64,000 nt of DNA, taken from Chromatiales bacterium 21-64-14 (GTDB lineage: Bacteria > Pseudomonadota > Gammaproteobacteria > 21-64-14). The notes under the pieces were generated by a model that saw nothing but the letters and a program-made list of their open reading frames with translations, searched no databases and was not told the DNA's origin. Of the stretch, positions 26,622 through 37,861 are shown in pieces (positions within the stretch are counted from its first letter, which is position 1; every line of letters starts with the position of its first letter). A program made the translations under genes and the position numbers. The DNA lies in the NCBI GenBank assembly GCA_002255365.1, contig NCBI01000007.1:46352-110351 (forward strand). The letters are read 5' to 3'.

Positions 26622-29309
26622 AGGTGTGCTGCGCGCCACGCTGCGCCCTGGGTCGTTCTGGTCCAGGGCCGCGGAGAGGATGCCACGCAGTTCGCGGATC
26701 CGTTCCTCCGAAAGTGGTTCGTTGCGCAGGTCGGTCACGAAGAATACGTCGTTGGCCTGGGCGCCGATGGTGGTGACCTTGGCGTTCTGGACCCGTACCC
26801 CGCAGCGGTGGAAGGCCTGGCCGACTTGGGAGAGCAGGCCGGGGCGATCGCCGGTCAGCAGATCGATCACCGTACGCCGGTTGCTGTCGTCCTGGACGAA
26901 GTCCAGTTGCGTGGGGATGCTGAAGTGTTTCAGGTGGCGTGACGGGTGGCGCGTCACCGCGACGCTGCGCTCCGGCGTGCGCAACCGGCGTTGCAGCGTG
27001 ACGCGGATCTCATCGAGCCGGTAGGGTTGTTCGATGAGACCACCGTCGGCCTCCAGCACCAAGTAGGTGTCAAGTGTGAACCCGTGCCGGGACTTGATGA
27101 TGCGTGCGTCGACGATGGTCAGACCGAGCTGATCCAGGGCCGCGGTGGCGGTGGCGAAGAGGTGATCCGCCTCTGCCGTGTAGAGAAAGATCTGGGTGCC
27201 GCCCCGGGTGCTGTGGGGTCGCACCAGCACCAGGGGCAGGTCTGCGGCCGTGCAGCCCGCAATGGCTTCGGTGTGCCAGACGATCTCGTCGGGAAGATAG
27301 CGCAGGAAATAGTCCTCGCTCACTTCATCCCATACCTGGTCGATCGCTTCCTCCCCCAACCCGAGCCGGCGCAGCTCGGCGCCGGCCTCTTCCTGCGCCT
27401 CTGCGATGCGCTCCTGCTTGTCGATGGGGTTCTCCAACCCGCGTCGCAGTGCGCGGGTCACCGCGTTGTAGAGTTCCAGCAGCAGGGCTTGGCGCCAAGC
27501 GTTCCACAATTCCGGATTGGTGGCCCGGATGTCCGCCACGGTCAGCAGATAGAGATAATCCAGGTGCGCTTGGTCGCCCACCTTCTGGGCAAATCCGTGG
27601 ATTACCTGGGGATCGCTGATATCCCGGCGCTGGGCGGTGAGGGAGAAGATCAGGTGGTTGCGCACCAGCCAACAGACCAGGCGGGTATCGTACTGGCTGA
27701 GCCCGTGGGCCCGGCAGAAGGCCTCGGCGTCGGCCGCGCCCAGCTCGGAGTGGTCGCCGCCGCGTCCCTTGGCGATGTCATGGAACAGCGCCGCGATATA
27801 CAGCAGTTCGGGTTTGGGCAGCTGCTGAATCAGCCCGCTGCACAGCGGAAATTCGTGGCTGAACTCGGCTACGGTAAAGCGGCGCAGGTTGCGGACCAGG
27901 GTCAGGGTGTGCTCGTCTACCGTGTAGACGTGAAACAGGTCGTATTGCATGCGCCCCACCACCTGCCCGAAGGCGGGTATATAGGCCGCGAGGATGCCGT
28001 AGCGGTTCATCCGCCGCAGTTCGTGGGCCACGCCCCGCGGCTGGCGCAAAATCTCCATGAACAGGCTGCGGGCACGCAGGTCTGCGCGGAACTTGTCGTC
28101 GATGCGTTTACGGTGCGCGCGGATCAGGCGGATGGTGGAGGCGCGCACACCCGTAAGCTCCGAGTGCTGCTGCAGCAGGAGGAAGATTTCCAGCAGCGCA
28201 AACGGGTAGTGCCGGAAGACGTCCGGACCGGTGACCTCGATGAACCCGTTGCGGGCTTGAAAGCGGCGGTTGATCGGGACCGGAGCGCCGGGATCGTCGC
28301 CGTACAGAATCGCTTCCTGGAATAGTTGCAGCAGCATCTCGTTCAGACGGCCCAGCTCCATTACCGTGCGGTAATAGACCTGCATGAACTGCTCGACCCC
28401 CAGATTGTGATCGGCGTCCTGGTAACCGAAACGCCGCGCCACCGCGGCTTGGTGATCGAACAGCAGCCGGTCCTCGCGTCGCCCGGTGAGGTCATGGAGG
28501 GCGAAGCGGATGCGCCACAGGTGATTCTGGCCGTCCGCCAAGGCTTGGTATTCCGCCTCGGTCAAGAATCCGTGGGCCACCAAGTCGTGCAGGGTGGCGG
28601 CGCCGAAGTGACGCTTGGCCACCCAGCCCACCATCTGGATATCGCGCAGGCCCCCGGGCCCCTCTTTGATGTTCGGTTCCAGGTTATAGGCAGTGTCGTG
28701 GAACTTGGTGTGGCGCGTTTGCTGTTCCTTCCGCTTGGCCTCGAAGAACGCGCGGCTCGGCCACAGCCGATCCGGCCCGGTGGCCGCACGCAGGGCGTCT
28801 AGGAGGGCCTCGGGCCCCGTCAGGAGCCGCGCCTCCATCAGGTTGGTGGCCACGGTGATGTCTTGCTGGGCCTCGCGCACGCAGTCGTCCACGGAGCGCA
28901 CGCTGTGGCCGACGTCCAGCCCCAGGTCCCAGAGCAGGGTCAGGTAACGCTCGATACCCTCGCGGTGGTGTTCCCGGTCCACGCCCTGGGCGACCAGGAT
29001 CATGAGGTCGATGTCGGAACACGGGTGCAATTCGCCGCGGCCGTAACCCCCCACCGCCACCAGGGCCAGGTCGGGGCCAGCGCCACCCAGTAGTTCGCGC
29101 CAAGCGGCGATGAGTACCCCGTCCACCTGGCGTGCCCGTCCATGCACCAGCTCATCGGCAGGGGCATCCTCCGCGAAGCGCCGGGCCAGCTCGGCATCAC
29201 TGGTATCCAGAGCGCGGCGGAAGATCGCCAGCGGGGGCTCACCCGCGATGCGTGCCCGCTGCACAGAGGCGGGGTCCAGGCCTGCGGGCGGCGCAGGGAT
29301 GGACGTCAT
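26616..29309 (-). CDS. glnD: Bifunctional PII uridylyltransferase/uridylyl-removing enzyme
   Basis: The 897-residue product (E. coli 890) has the nucleotidyltransferase motif GGYGRGELHPCSDIDLMIL near 90-108. A GlnD helical domain and the HD domain follow (LYIAALFHDIAKGRGGDHSE). Two C-terminal ACT domains bind glutamine: TQIFLYTAEADHLFATATAA and NRRTVIDLLTGDRPGLLSQV. It uridylylates PII when glutamine is low and removes UMP when glutamine is high, controlling nitrogen assimilation. It lies downstream of map on the same strand, an arrangement conserved in gammaproteobacteria. Confidence 0.96.
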   Translation of the reverse strand: MTSIPAPPAGLDPASVQRARIAGEPPLAIFRRALDTSDAELARRFAEDAPADELVHGRARQVDGVLIAAWRELLGGAGPDLALVAVGGYGRGELHPCSDIDLMILVAQGVDREHHREGIERYLTLLWDLGLDVGHSVRSVDDCVREAQQDITVATNLMEARLLTGPEALLDALRAATGPDRLWPSRAFFEAKRKEQQTRHTKFHDTAYNLEPNIKEGPGGLRDIQMVGWVAKRHFGAATLHDLVAHGFLTEAEYQALADGQNHLWRIRFALHDLTGRREDRLLFDHQAAVARRFGYQDADHNLGVEQFMQVYYRTVMELGRLNEMLLQLFQEAILYGDDPGAPVPINRRFQARNGFIEVTGPDVFRHYPFALLEIFLLLQQHSELTGVRASTIRLIRAHRKRIDDKFRADLRARSLFMEILRQPRGVAHELRRMNRYGILAAYIPAFGQVVGRMQYDLFHVYTVDEHTLTLVRNLRRFTVAEFSHEFPLCSGLIQQLPKPELLYIAALFHDIAKGRGGDHSELGAADAEAFCRAHGLSQYDTRLVCWLVRNHLIFSLTAQRRDISDPQVIHGFAQKVGDQAHLDYLYLLTVADIRATNPELWNAWRQALLLELYNAVTRALRRGLENPIDKQERIAEAQEEAGAELRRLGLGEEAIDQVWDEVSEDYFLRYLPDEIVWHTEAIAGCTAADLPLVLVRPHSTRGGTQIFLYTAEADHLFATATAALDQLGLTIVDARIIKSRHGFTLDTYLVLEADGGLIEQPYRLDEIRVTLQRRLRTPERSVAVTRHPSRHLKHFSIPTQLDFVQDDSNRRTVIDLLTGDRPGLLSQVGQAFHRCGVRVQNAKVTTIGAQANDVFFVTDLRNEPLSEERIRELRGILSAALDQNDPGRSVARSTPA

Positions 29310-29346
29310 GGCGGCGCGGGGCGGGCGGTGGCCCGGACGGGATCCT

Positions 29347-30114
29347 TCACACCTCGTTCCCGGGACGTGTGGTGAGAATCTCGTGGGCGTCCTGGGTCAC
29401 CAAGATGGTGTGTTCCCATTGGGCGGAGAGGCTGTGGTCCTTGGTTACCACGGTCCACCCATCGGGTAGGAGTTTCACGTCCGGTTTCCCCGCGTTGAGC
29501 ATGGGCTCAATGGTAAAGGTAAGGCCGGGTTGGAGCACGAGGCCGGTGCCGGGGGTGCCGTAGTGCAATACCTGAGGATCTTCATGGAATTCCCGCCCGA
29601 TCCCGTGCCCGCAGTACTCGCGCACGACGGAGTAGCCGTGTTGCTCCGCGTGGCGCTGGATCGCGTGGCCGATATCCCCCAGCCGGACCCCGGGTTTGAC
29701 CATCCGGATGCCGATCATCATGGCCTCGTGGGTCACCTTGACCAAGCGCTGAGCCATCACTGAGGGCTCTCCCACGAAGAACATCTTGCTGGTGTCCCCG
29801 TGATAGCCATCCTTGATCACTGTGACGTCGATATTGATGATATCTCCGGTTTTCAGTCGTTTACTGCTCGGGATCCCGTGACAGATCACGTGGTTTACTG
29901 AGGTGCAGACCGATTTGGGAAATCCGCGGTAGTTGAGGGGGGCGGGGATCGCCTGCTGTTCGCTCACGATGTATTCGTGGCAGATCCGGTCCAGCTCGTC
30001 GGTGGTGATGCCGGGTTGCACGTAAGGCTCGATCATGGTCAGCAGCTCGCCTGCCAGGCGACCGGCCACGCGCATCTTCTCAATCTCTTCCGGTGTCTTC
30101 AGGGTAACGGGCAT
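29347..30114 (-). CDS. map: Methionine aminopeptidase type I
   Basis: The 255-residue pita-bread-fold enzyme (E. coli 264) has the metal ligands in place: [20 protein letters not shown] (two Asp), [10 protein letters not shown] (His), FTIEPML (Glu) and WEHTILV (Glu). It removes the initiator Met from nascent proteins. It is divergent from rpsB, as in E. coli, with a 259-bp gap that holds the rpsB promoter. The start [15 protein letters not shown] matches family starts. Confidence 0.96.
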   Translation of the reverse strand: MPVTLKTPEEIEKMRVAGRLAGELLTMIEPYVQPGITTDELDRICHEYIVSEQQAIPAPLNYRGFPKSVCTSVNHVICHGIPSSKRLKTGDIINIDVTVIKDGYHGDTSKMFFVGEPSVMAQRLVKVTHEAMMIGIRMVKPGVRLGDIGHAIQRHAEQHGYSVVREYCGHGIGREFHEDPQVLHYGTPGTGLVLQPGLTFTIEPMLNAGKPDVKLLPDGWTVVTKDHSLSAQWEHTILVTQDAHEILTTRPGNEV

Positions 30115-30196
30115 CGTAGGACTCCGGGCCCGGCTGCCTAGTCCGGGATGGGGGCAGGCAATCCGGCAAAATACGCGGATCGCACAGCGGTTTCAA

Positions 30197-30225
30197 TTGT
30201 TGCCACCGATGGTTTATGGTATAAA
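30197..30225 (+). promoter_or_regulatory. Sigma-70 promoter of the rpsB-tsf operon
   Basis: TTGTTG (30197-30202), a 17-nt spacer and TATAAA (30220-30225). This predicts a transcript start near 30232 and a leader of about 140 nt before rpsB. The leader includes the short hairpin GGCGG-AGAC-CCGCC. Ribosomal protein S2 is known to repress its own mRNA in enterics through the leader; whether that occurs here is not shown. Confidence 0.6.
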
Positions 30226-30373
30226 GCGCCGCTTCACCGTGCAATACGGCCATTGCGGCCAAACCCACACATACGCCGGCACATGGGGCCGGGTGCCGAG
30301 GGCGGAGACCCGCCGTCGGTTGCCTCATGGGGCGTATGGAGGCTCAACCCAAGACAACGAGGAGTGGTACCTC

Positions 30374-31288
30374 ATGGCGAACGTCACCATGCGCCAGATG
30401 CTGGAGGCCGGCGTGCATTTTGGCCACCAGACCCGTTATTGGAACCCCAAGATGGCCCCCTACATCTTTGGGGAACGGGACAAGATCCATATCGTCAACC
30501 TGGAAAAGACCCTCCCACTCTATCAGGATGCGATGAATTTCGTTGGCCGTCTGGCCGCCCAGGGGGGGTCCGTAATGTTCGTCGGCACCAAGCGCGCCGC
30601 TCAGGAGATCATCCGCGAGCATGCGGTACGCTGCGCGATGCCCTACGTGAGCTACCGTTGGCTCGGTGGGATGCTGACCAATTTCAAGACCGTCAAACAA
30701 TCCATCCAGCGGCTGCGCGAGCTGGAGGTAATGACCGAAGACGGCACCTTCGAGCGTTTGACGAAGAAGGAGGTGACCCGCCTACGGCGCGAGATGGGCA
30801 AGCTGGAGCGCAGCCTCGGCGGCATCAAGGACATGACGGGGTTGCCGGATGCGCTCTTCGTGATCGACGTGGGCAACGAGAAGATTGCCGTGAAGGAGGC
30901 CCAGAAGCTGGGTATCCCCGTGGTTGGGGTCGTGGATACCAATAACGCCCCCGACGGAGTGGACTATGTCGTCCCCGGCAATGACGACGCCATCCGGTCG
31001 ATCCAGCTGTATGTGGCGGGCGCGGCGGATGCGGTGCTGGAGGGGCGCGCCACTCGGTCCCAGGCGATGCCGGAAGACGAATTCATCGAGTTGGACGCGA
31101 GCGGTAGCCCGACTACCACAAGGGCGGCGAAACCCAAGACTGCGCCGCGCAAGAAAGGTGCCGCGCCCAAGAAGAAGGCGGTGGTGACGAGCCGCGCCTC
31201 CGAGGCCGTCAAGGAGCCTGACCTGTTGGCAGCCGATGCCGACGGGGACGATGCCGCGGGCGCGGAGGATGCGCCAGGCGAGTCCTGA
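30374..31288 (+). CDS. rpsB: 30S ribosomal protein S2 with C-terminal extension
   Basis: The 304-residue product has the S2 core ([68 protein letters not shown]). About 70 additional residues follow the core (from about 235 on), Lys/Ala/Pro-rich then acidic ([15 protein letters not shown]; ending [13 protein letters not shown]). E. coli S2 has 241 residues. Similar low-complexity tails occur in some other proteobacterial S2 proteins. A GAGGAG ribosome binding site precedes ATG 30374. First gene of the large + strand cluster. Confidence 0.97.
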   Translation: MANVTMRQMLEAGVHFGHQTRYWNPKMAPYIFGERDKIHIVNLEKTLPLYQDAMNFVGRLAAQGGSVMFVGTKRAAQEIIREHAVRCAMPYVSYRWLGGMLTNFKTVKQSIQRLRELEVMTEDGTFERLTKKEVTRLRREMGKLERSLGGIKDMTGLPDALFVIDVGNEKIAVKEAQKLGIPVVGVVDTNNAPDGVDYVVPGNDDAIRSIQLYVAGAADAVLEGRATRSQAMPEDEFIELDASGSPTTTRAAKPKTAPRKKGAAPKKKAVVTSRASEAVKEPDLLAADADGDDAAGAEDAPGES

Positions 31289-31325
31289 GCGCTTCCTCCA
31301 CCGACCCAGCAACAGAGGACATAGC

Positions 31326-32216
31326 ATGCAGATATCCGCCTCCCTCGTGAAAGAACTGCGGGATCGCACCGGCGCCGGAATGATGGAGTGCAAGAAGGCG
31401 CTGACCGAGACCAGCGGAGATTTGGAAGCGGCCGTTGAGCATATGCGCAAGACCGGTCTCGCGAAGGCCGACAAGCGGGCCGGGCGGGTCGCTGCGGACG
31501 GCGCTATCGTTCTGGTGCGCAGCGACGACGGCGCCCGGGCGGTGATGGTGGAGGTAAACTGCGAGACCGATTTCGTAGCCAAGGGCGACGACTTTCAACG
31601 GTTCAGCCAAGCGGTGGCGCTGCGTGCGCTGGACACGAAGGTGTCCGACCTCGAGGCACTCCTGGCCGCTCCACTGCGCGACGGCGACTCAGTTTCGGTC
31701 AACGTCGCGCGGCAGGAGCTGATCGGCAAAATCGGCGAAAATATCGCGGTACGCCGCTTCGAGCGCTGCGAACTCGCCTCCGGCACGCGGCTCGGCGCTT
31801 ATTTGCATGGCACGCGGATCGGCGTGCTGGTGGAAATGACCGGCGGGGACGACGAGCTGGCGAAGGACGTGGCAATGCATGTGGCGGCCAGCCGGCCCAC
31901 CTGCATCGACGAGACAGACGTATCGCCGGAGTTGCTCGACCGGGAGCGGGAAATATTCCGGGCCCAGGCCGCGCAGAGCGGCAAACCCGCAGACATCGTC
32001 GACAAGATGGTACAGGGACGACTTAAGAAATTCCTGGCCGAAGTGACGTTGGTTGGTCAACCCTTCGTGAAAGATCCCGACAAGAGCGTCGGCAAGCTCC
32101 TGAAGGAGAGCGGGGCCGCCGTAACCCGCTTCCATCGCTACGAAGTGGGCGAGGGGATTGAAAAGAAGGTAGAAAACTTTGCCGAGGAAGTGATGTCCCA
32201 AGCACGAGGTTCCTGA
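31326..32216 (+). CDS. tsf: Elongation factor Ts
   Basis: The 296-residue product (E. coli 283) starts at ATG 31326 after an AGAGGA-type site. It shows [19 protein letters not shown], the EF-Tu-contacting [15 protein letters not shown], and a C-terminal coiled region. It is the nucleotide exchange factor that regenerates EF-Tu-GTP. It lies 37 bp after rpsB, the universal neighbour. Confidence 0.97.
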   Translation: MQISASLVKELRDRTGAGMMECKKALTETSGDLEAAVEHMRKTGLAKADKRAGRVAADGAIVLVRSDDGARAVMVEVNCETDFVAKGDDFQRFSQAVALRALDTKVSDLEALLAAPLRDGDSVSVNVARQELIGKIGENIAVRRFERCELASGTRLGAYLHGTRIGVLVEMTGGDDELAKDVAMHVAASRPTCIDETDVSPELLDREREIFRAQAAQSGKPADIVDKMVQGRLKKFLAEVTLVGQPFVKDPDKSVGKLLKESGAAVTRFHRYEVGEGIEKKVENFAEEVMSQARGS

Positions 32217-32274
32217 GCTCCGGTGTCGCACGTCCCACTACATGACAATCGTTCGAGCGTGATGACCTGACCCG

Positions 32275-33000
32275 ATGCCGGACCCAGCGCCCAGCTACCA
32301 CCGGATCCTGCTCAAACTGAGCGGGGAGGCGCTGTTGGGCTCCCAGGACTTCGGTATCGATCCGCAGGTCCTCAACCGAGTCGGGAACGAGATCCGCGAT
32401 GTGCGCGGGCTGGGCGTGCAGATCGGGCTGGTGATCGGCGGGGGCAACATTTTCCGCGGTGTCGGCCTCGCCGAGGCGGGCATTGATCGGGCCACCGGCG
32501 ATTATATGGGCATGCTGGCGACGGTGATGAACGCCCTTGCCATGCAGGATGCCCTCGAGCGTCTGGGAGTGCCGTGCCGGGTCATGTCGGCGCTCAAGAT
32601 CAATCAAGTCTGCGAAGACTACATCCGGCGCCGCGCGATCCGCCATCTTGAAAAATCCCGGGTAGTGATCTTCGCGGCCGGGACCGGTAACCCGTTTTTC
32701 ACCACCGATTCCGCGGCGAGTTTGCGCGCCATTGAGATCGGCGCCGATCTGCTTCTGAAGGCCACCAAGGTCGATGGCGTATATTCCGCCGATCCGGTCA
32801 AACAGCCGGATGCCGTACACTATGCCAAGTTGCGCTATCAGGAAGTTCTGGACCAGCGACTCATGGTCATGGACCATACCGCCATCATTCTGTGCCGTGA
32901 TCACGGCATTCCGCTGCGCGTATTCAATATGAATCGCGCGGGGGATCTGATGCGGCTGATGCTTGGTGACTCGGTGGGTACCCTGGTGGCGGCGGATTGA
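32275..33000 (+). CDS. pyrH: Uridylate kinase
   Basis: The 241-residue product (same length as E. coli) has the amino-acid-kinase fold: [53 protein letters not shown] and [17 protein letters not shown]. It phosphorylates UMP to UDP for RNA, CTP and UDP-sugar synthesis and is a hexamer regulated by GTP and UTP. Start ATG 32275; 58 bp after tsf. Confidence 0.97.
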   Translation: MPDPAPSYHRILLKLSGEALLGSQDFGIDPQVLNRVGNEIRDVRGLGVQIGLVIGGGNIFRGVGLAEAGIDRATGDYMGMLATVMNALAMQDALERLGVPCRVMSALKINQVCEDYIRRRAIRHLEKSRVVIFAAGTGNPFFTTDSAASLRAIEIGADLLLKATKVDGVYSADPVKQPDAVHYAKLRYQEVLDQRLMVMDHTAIILCRDHGIPLRVFNMNRAGDLMRLMLGDSVGTLVAAD

Positions 33001-33017
33001 GCGCGGGAGAGGGTCCG

Positions 33018-33578
33018 ATGGTCAATGATATCAAGAAAGGTGCCGCCGAGCGCATGGCCAAGAGCGTCGAGGCCCTGAAGCAGGAGCTTTCGAAGTTGCG
33101 CACCGGACGTGCCCATACCAGCCTGCTTGACCACATCACGGTGGAATATTATGGGGCGCAGACGCCGCTCAGTCAGGTCGCAAGCGTCACCGCGATCGAC
33201 GCGCGCACCCTCGCCGTGAGTCCATGGGACAAGAACATGGTCTCCGCCGTCGAGAAGGCCATCATGACCTCCGATCTCGGACTGACGCCGGCCACCGCCG
33301 GCACCACTATCCGCATCCCCTTGCCGCCGCTTACCGAAGAACGCCGCCGGGATATGACCCGGCTTGTCCGCCAGGAAGCAGAGGCCGCCCGGGTCGCCAT
33401 TCGTAACATCCGTCGCGACGCCAACAACGAATTCAAGCGCCTGCTAAAGGAAAAGACGATTTCGGAGGACGAGGCCCGGCGCGCGGAGGAGGAAATCCAG
33501 AAGTTCACTACGCATTATATTGAAGTTGACGTGGAAGGCGTGCTGCAAGCGAAGGAGAAGGAACTGCTCGAGATCTGA
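33018..33578 (+). CDS. frr: Ribosome recycling factor
   Basis: The 186-residue product (E. coli 185) begins [20 protein letters not shown] and has the L-shaped helical fold with [20 protein letters not shown] and [20 protein letters not shown]. With EF-G it splits post-termination ribosomes. ATG 33018 follows GGGAGAGGG; an in-frame ATG seven codons upstream overlaps pyrH and is less likely. Confidence 0.97.
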   Translation: MVNDIKKGAAERMAKSVEALKQELSKLRTGRAHTSLLDHITVEYYGAQTPLSQVASVTAIDARTLAVSPWDKNMVSAVEKAIMTSDLGLTPATAGTTIRIPLPPLTEERRRDMTRLVRQEAEAARVAIRNIRRDANNEFKRLLKEKTISEDEARRAEEEIQKFTTHYIEVDVEGVLQAKEKELLEI

Positions 33579-33679
33579 CGCCATCGGTGCCGCGTGAGGC
33601 CGCGCGGGCGCCGTTTTCCGGTGCCGCCTGAACGCCTGACACGCCGCGTGACAAGCTCCCGGGGTACGACCAAAAGATC

Positions 33680-34456
33680 ATGTCCAGTCACGAGGAGATC
33701 TCCGCAGGGGTCAGCGACCGCATCTGCCGGTCAGTTCCGCGGCATATCGCCATCATCATGGATGGCAACGGCCGCTGGGCGCAGAACCGCCGGCTGCCTC
33801 GCCACCGGGGCCATAAGGCCGGCGTCGAGGCGGTGCGCGCGGTAGTGGAACAGTGCTCTTCCGTTGGGATCCAGGTCCTCACCCTGTTCGCTTTCAGCAG
33901 CGAGAACTGGCGCCGTCCGCGGGCTGAGGTGCGGCTGTTGATGGAACTGTTTATCTCCACCCTGGGGCGCGAAGCACGGCGCTTGCATCGCAACAACGTG
34001 CGCCTCATGGTGATCGGGGATCGTGAGGCGTTTCCCGAACGGCTGCAGCAGCGTATCCGGGACGCCGAAGAACTGACCCGCGAGAATACCGGCCTCACCC
34101 TGGTGATCGCCGGCAACTACGGTGGCCGGTGGGACATCGCACAGGCGGTGCGCCAACTCGCCGCGCAGGTGCAGGCCGGTACGCTCCAGCCCATCGACAT
34201 CACGCCCGAACGGCTCCAGGATCATATGGCGCTCCATGGGGTCCCCGAACCGGACTTGTTCATCCGTACCGGTGGTGAACAGCGCATCAGCAATTTCCTC
34301 CTCTGGCAATTGGCGTACAGCGAGTTGTATTTCACGGAAGTCCTGTGGCCGGACTTCGATACTCGCGCGCTGGCCCAGGCCCTGGACTGGTTTTCCCAGC
34401 GCCAACGGCGCTTTGGGCTCACCGGCCAACAGGTGGAAGCCATCAAGGGTGCTTAG
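33680..34456 (+). CDS. uppS: Undecaprenyl diphosphate synthase
   Basis: The 258-residue cis-prenyltransferase (E. coli 253) has the catalytic Asp in IAIIMDGNGRWAQNR, FAFSSENWRRP, and the C-terminal DLFIRTGGEQRISNFLLWQ. It makes the C55 carrier for peptidoglycan and O-antigen synthesis. It lies between frr and cdsA, the order seen in Pseudomonas. The cdsA start lies inside its last codons. Confidence 0.96.
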   Translation: MSSHEEISAGVSDRICRSVPRHIAIIMDGNGRWAQNRRLPRHRGHKAGVEAVRAVVEQCSSVGIQVLTLFAFSSENWRRPRAEVRLLMELFISTLGREARRLHRNNVRLMVIGDREAFPERLQQRIRDAEELTRENTGLTLVIAGNYGGRWDIAQAVRQLAAQVQAGTLQPIDITPERLQDHMALHGVPEPDLFIRTGGEQRISNFLLWQLAYSELYFTEVLWPDFDTRALAQALDWFSQRQRRFGLTGQQVEAIKGA

Positions 34457-35276
34457 ACAGCGCCTGATCACCGCCGCGTTGCTTATCCTGGTGGTCGGCG
34501 GGGGGGCATTCATGTTATCCAGCTGGCAACTCGGCGTGATCTTCGCCGTGTTCGTGCTGGCGGGCGCCTGGGAGTGGAGCGGCCTGACCGATTGCGGCGG
34601 GACCGGCACGCGTATTTTCTATCTGTTATTGGTACTATTGCTCCTGCTCGGCGTCTGGTGGGTAGCCCGCCGTCCGAATGGACTCCTGGGCATACTGCTA
34701 CTGGCCCTGGTGTGGTGGTCGATGGTGGCGGTGGGCCTGACGCGCTACCGGGGTGATACGGGCGGTGTTTCCTGGGCCGCGCCCGTCAAGGCGCTGGTGG
34801 GAATGTTGACCCTGGTGCCGGCCTGGATGGCCCTGGTGGCGCTCCATGGTACCGGGCCTGATGGCCCATCGTGGCTGCTGTATCTCCTCGGTCTGGTCTG
34901 GGTCGCGGACAGCGGCGCCTATTTCGTCGGCCGCAACTGGGGCCGGGTGAAGCTGGCCCCGCGCCTGAGCCCGGGCAAGACCCGGGAGGGTCTCTACGGC
35001 GCGCTCGCCGCGACGATCGTATTCGCGTTGGCGGGGGGGCTGGTGTTTCGTTTTCCTATCACCCAGGCGGCGGCCTTTGTGGGCCTGAGCCTGGTGACGG
35101 TGTTGTACTCGGTGATCGGCGACCTGTTCGAAAGCATGATCAAGCGACTGACTGGAGTGAAGGACAGCGGATCTCTGCTGCCGGGGCACGGCGGCGTACT
35201 GGATCGGGTGGATAGTCTTGCCGCGGCGGCGCCGGTGTTTCTTCTGGGATTGATATGGCTGAAATTGGCGAAATGA
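34449..35276 (+). CDS. cdsA: Phosphatidate cytidylyltransferase
   Basis: The 275-residue membrane protein has about eight hydrophobic helices. The C-terminal CDP-diacylglycerol synthase signature contains [11 protein letters not shown] and [14 protein letters not shown]. It makes CDP-diacylglycerol from phosphatidic acid and CTP. The start is a GTG at 34449, overlapping the uppS end by 8 bases, giving [18 protein letters not shown]. No ATG gives a full-length first helix. Translation is likely coupled to uppS. Confidence 0.94.
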   Translation: MLRQRLITAALLILVVGGGAFMLSSWQLGVIFAVFVLAGAWEWSGLTDCGGTGTRIFYLLLVLLLLLGVWWVARRPNGLLGILLLALVWWSMVAVGLTRYRGDTGGVSWAAPVKALVGMLTLVPAWMALVALHGTGPDGPSWLLYLLGLVWVADSGAYFVGRNWGRVKLAPRLSPGKTREGLYGALAATIVFALAGGLVFRFPITQAAAFVGLSLVTVLYSVIGDLFESMIKRLTGVKDSGSLLPGHGGVLDRVDSLAAAAPVFLLGLIWLKLAK

Positions 35277-36466
35277 TCGGAGTCACGGTCCTGGGTGCCA
35301 CCGGGTCCGTGGGCAAAAGTACGCTGGACGTGCTGGCGCGGCACCGTGACCGTTACCGTGTTGTTGCGTTGACCGCGAATACGGATGCGGAACGCCTGTT
35401 CGCGTGCTGCCGGGAGCACCGGCCGGAGTTCGCCGTTCTTGGCGCGACTGCCGCCGCGTCGCGGTTGGAGGAACGGCTGCGGGACGCGGGGGTGGATACC
35501 CGGGTGCTGAGCGGGCCAGAGGGCCTTGCGACGGTGGCCGGTCTGCCTCAGACAGACTACGTAATGGCAGCCATTGTGGGTGCCGCCGGGTTGCTGCCCA
35601 CCCTGGCCGCGGTGCGCGCCGGCAAGCGCGTGATGCTGGCCAACAAGGAAGCCCTGGTCATGGCGGGGCGCCTCTTCATGGATGAGGTCGCACGGTATGG
35701 GGCGCAATTGTTGCCCATCGACAGCGAGCACAACGCGATCTTTCAATGCATGCCGCCGCAGTCCGACGGCGGGTTGGCGGGTATCGGCGTGAGCCGGATC
35801 CTGTTGACGGCCTCCGGGGGGCCGTTCCGCACCGCGCCCTTGTCGGCATTGGAGGACGTTACGCCGGAGCAGGCCTGTGCGCACCCCAACTGGGTGATGG
35901 GCCGTAAGATCTCCGTGGACTCGGCTACCATGATGAACAAGGGCCTCGAGGTGGTGGAGGCATGCTGGCTGTTCCAGACCACGCCGGAACACGTGCAGGT
36001 GGTTCTGCATCCCCAGAGTACGATCCATTCCATGGTGGAATACGTGGATGGATCCGTCCTGGCGCACCTGGCTACGCCTGACATGCGAGTGCCCATCGCT
36101 CACGCCCTGGCTTGGCCGGAGCGCATGAGTTCCGGCGCTGCTACATTGGACATCGTGGCGGCGGGACGCCTGGATTTCGAGGCGCCGGATCTGGAGCGCT
36201 TCCCGTGCCTTGCCTTGGCCTACCGCGCAATCGAGGCTGGCGGCACGGCCACCGTGGTGCTGAACGCGGCCAATGAGGTAGCTGTCCAGGCGTTTCTGGA
36301 TCGCCGTCTACCGTTCACCGGGATCCCGCAGGTGATCGAGTCGGTACTGGACCGCGTGCCGCTTCATGCCCCCGACAGTCTGGATGTCATCCTGTCCGAT
36401 GACCATGTGGCGCGCGTCGCCGCCGACCGGGCCGTATCAGCCTGGACGCAGAGGGTCGCTCCGTGA
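35273..36466 (+). CDS. dxr: 1-deoxy-D-xylulose 5-phosphate reductoisomerase
   Basis: The 397-residue product (E. coli 398) has the NADPH-binding [32 protein letters not shown] [16 protein letters not shown], the metal/substrate site [14 protein letters not shown], and [14 protein letters not shown]. It commits DXP to the MEP isoprenoid pathway; ispD near 55.8 kb acts next. ATG 35273 overlaps the cdsA stop (ATGA); an in-frame ATG at 35255 (six residues longer) is an alternative. Confidence 0.96.
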   Translation: MIGVTVLGATGSVGKSTLDVLARHRDRYRVVALTANTDAERLFACCREHRPEFAVLGATAAASRLEERLRDAGVDTRVLSGPEGLATVAGLPQTDYVMAAIVGAAGLLPTLAAVRAGKRVMLANKEALVMAGRLFMDEVARYGAQLLPIDSEHNAIFQCMPPQSDGGLAGIGVSRILLTASGGPFRTAPLSALEDVTPEQACAHPNWVMGRKISVDSATMMNKGLEVVEACWLFQTTPEHVQVVLHPQSTIHSMVEYVDGSVLAHLATPDMRVPIAHALAWPERMSSGAATLDIVAAGRLDFEAPDLERFPCLALAYRAIEAGGTATVVLNAANEVAVQAFLDRRLPFTGIPQVIESVLDRVPLHAPDSLDVILSDDHVARVAADRAVSAWTQRVAP

Positions 36467-37830
36467 TCCACGTGCTGCTCTATGCGGCCGCCTTTGCCGC
36501 GGCCATCAGCGTGCTGGTCACGGTCCACGAATTTGGCCACTACTGGGTGGCGCGCCGCCTCGGTGTCAAGGTGCTGCGGTTTTCCATTGGTTTCGGAAAG
36601 CCGCTCTGGATCTGGCGTGCGGGGGCCGATCGTACCGAGTACGTGCTGGCGGCGGTACCCCTGGGCGGCTACGTCAAGATGCTGGACGAACGCGAGGCGC
36701 CGGTGTCCAGGGAAGAATTGCCGCGCGCGTTCAACCGCAAGCCGGTGTTGTCGCGCATGGCGATCGTCGTCGCGGGGCCCCTGTTCAACTTCCTGTTGGC
36801 GATCATGGCCTACTGGATCATGTTCATGCTGGGCGTGATCGGCGCCCGGCCGCTGATCGGGGCGGTGGCACCCGGCAGTCCCGCGGCCCACGCGGGACTC
36901 ATGGCCAACGAGGAGATCGTGGCGGTCAATGGTCACCATACGCCCACCTGGGACACCACGCGCTTCGCCCTGCTGGACGCCGCCCTGGACCATAAGCCGG
37001 TGCAGTTGACCCTGCGCGACCCGCAGGGACACCAACTCGAACGGACCTTGCCACCGTGGAAGTCCGGCGCGCTGTTCAAGGATCAGGACCTGCTGGATGT
37101 CCTTGGTGTGCGTCCGTGGCACCCAAGCTTTCCACCAGTGATCGGGCGGCTGGTGCCTGGGGACCCGGCCCAGGCGGCCGGCCTGCAGGTCGGCGACCGG
37201 ATTGTCGCCCTGAATGGCACGCCGGTGCTCGACTGGGACACCATGGCGGGCTATATCCGCGCGCGTCCCGGCCAAGCCTTGCGCGTGACCGTACGCCGCG
37301 GTAGCGCCGAGCGGACCGTTGTCGTGGATATCCAGAAGGCGATGACGGATGGCGGCGCCGAGGGACGCATCGGGGTCTACCCGAGGGTCCCGAAGGACCT
37401 GTTCGAGCGGGTGCGGGTGATGGTGCGCTACGGACCGGCGGAAGCGCTCGGCCATGCGTTCCGCAAGACCGGGGACATGACGGTGCGGATGCTTCAGATT
37501 CTGGTCCGTATGGTGTCCGGCGAGGCCTCCGTGCGGAGCATTAGCGGACCCATTACCATCGCCAAGTACGCCGGTGAGAGTGCAAGCATGGGACTCTCGC
37601 CGTTCCTCGGGTTCCTTGCGATCGTCAGTGTGAGTCTCGGTGTGCTTAATTTGCTCCCGATCCCGATCCTGGACGGCGGTCATCTGCTCTATTATCTGGT
37701 GGAGATCGTCAAAGGCAGCCCGGTGTCCGAGAAGGTCCAGATGGCCGGTCAACGGCTCGGCATGGTTCTGTTGGTTCTGTTGATGAGTTTGGCGTTCTAC
37801 AATGACCTGCGCCGATTATTCGTCGGCTGA
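36463..37830 (+). CDS. rseP: RseP site-2 zinc metalloprotease
   Basis: The 455-residue inner-membrane protease (E. coli 450) has the zinc motif HEFGH in [19 protein letters not shown]. Two periplasmic PDZ domains follow ([20 protein letters not shown] and [20 protein letters not shown]). The third zinc-ligand region is [16 protein letters not shown]. It cleaves anti-sigma-E RseA within the membrane and clears signal peptides. The start is GTG 36463, overlapping the dxr stop (GTGA). It is directly upstream of bamA, whose function the sigma-E pathway monitors. Confidence 0.96.
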   Translation: MIHVLLYAAAFAAAISVLVTVHEFGHYWVARRLGVKVLRFSIGFGKPLWIWRAGADRTEYVLAAVPLGGYVKMLDEREAPVSREELPRAFNRKPVLSRMAIVVAGPLFNFLLAIMAYWIMFMLGVIGARPLIGAVAPGSPAAHAGLMANEEIVAVNGHHTPTWDTTRFALLDAALDHKPVQLTLRDPQGHQLERTLPPWKSGALFKDQDLLDVLGVRPWHPSFPPVIGRLVPGDPAQAAGLQVGDRIVALNGTPVLDWDTMAGYIRARPGQALRVTVRRGSAERTVVVDIQKAMTDGGAEGRIGVYPRVPKDLFERVRVMVRYGPAEALGHAFRKTGDMTVRMLQILVRMVSGEASVRSISGPITIAKYAGESASMGLSPFLGFLAIVSVSLGVLNLLPIPILDGGHLLYYLVEIVKGSPVSEKVQMAGQRLGMVLLVLLMSLAFYNDLRRLFVG

Positions 37831-37861
37831 TCACACCCTGAGGCATCCGGTCCATTATCTG

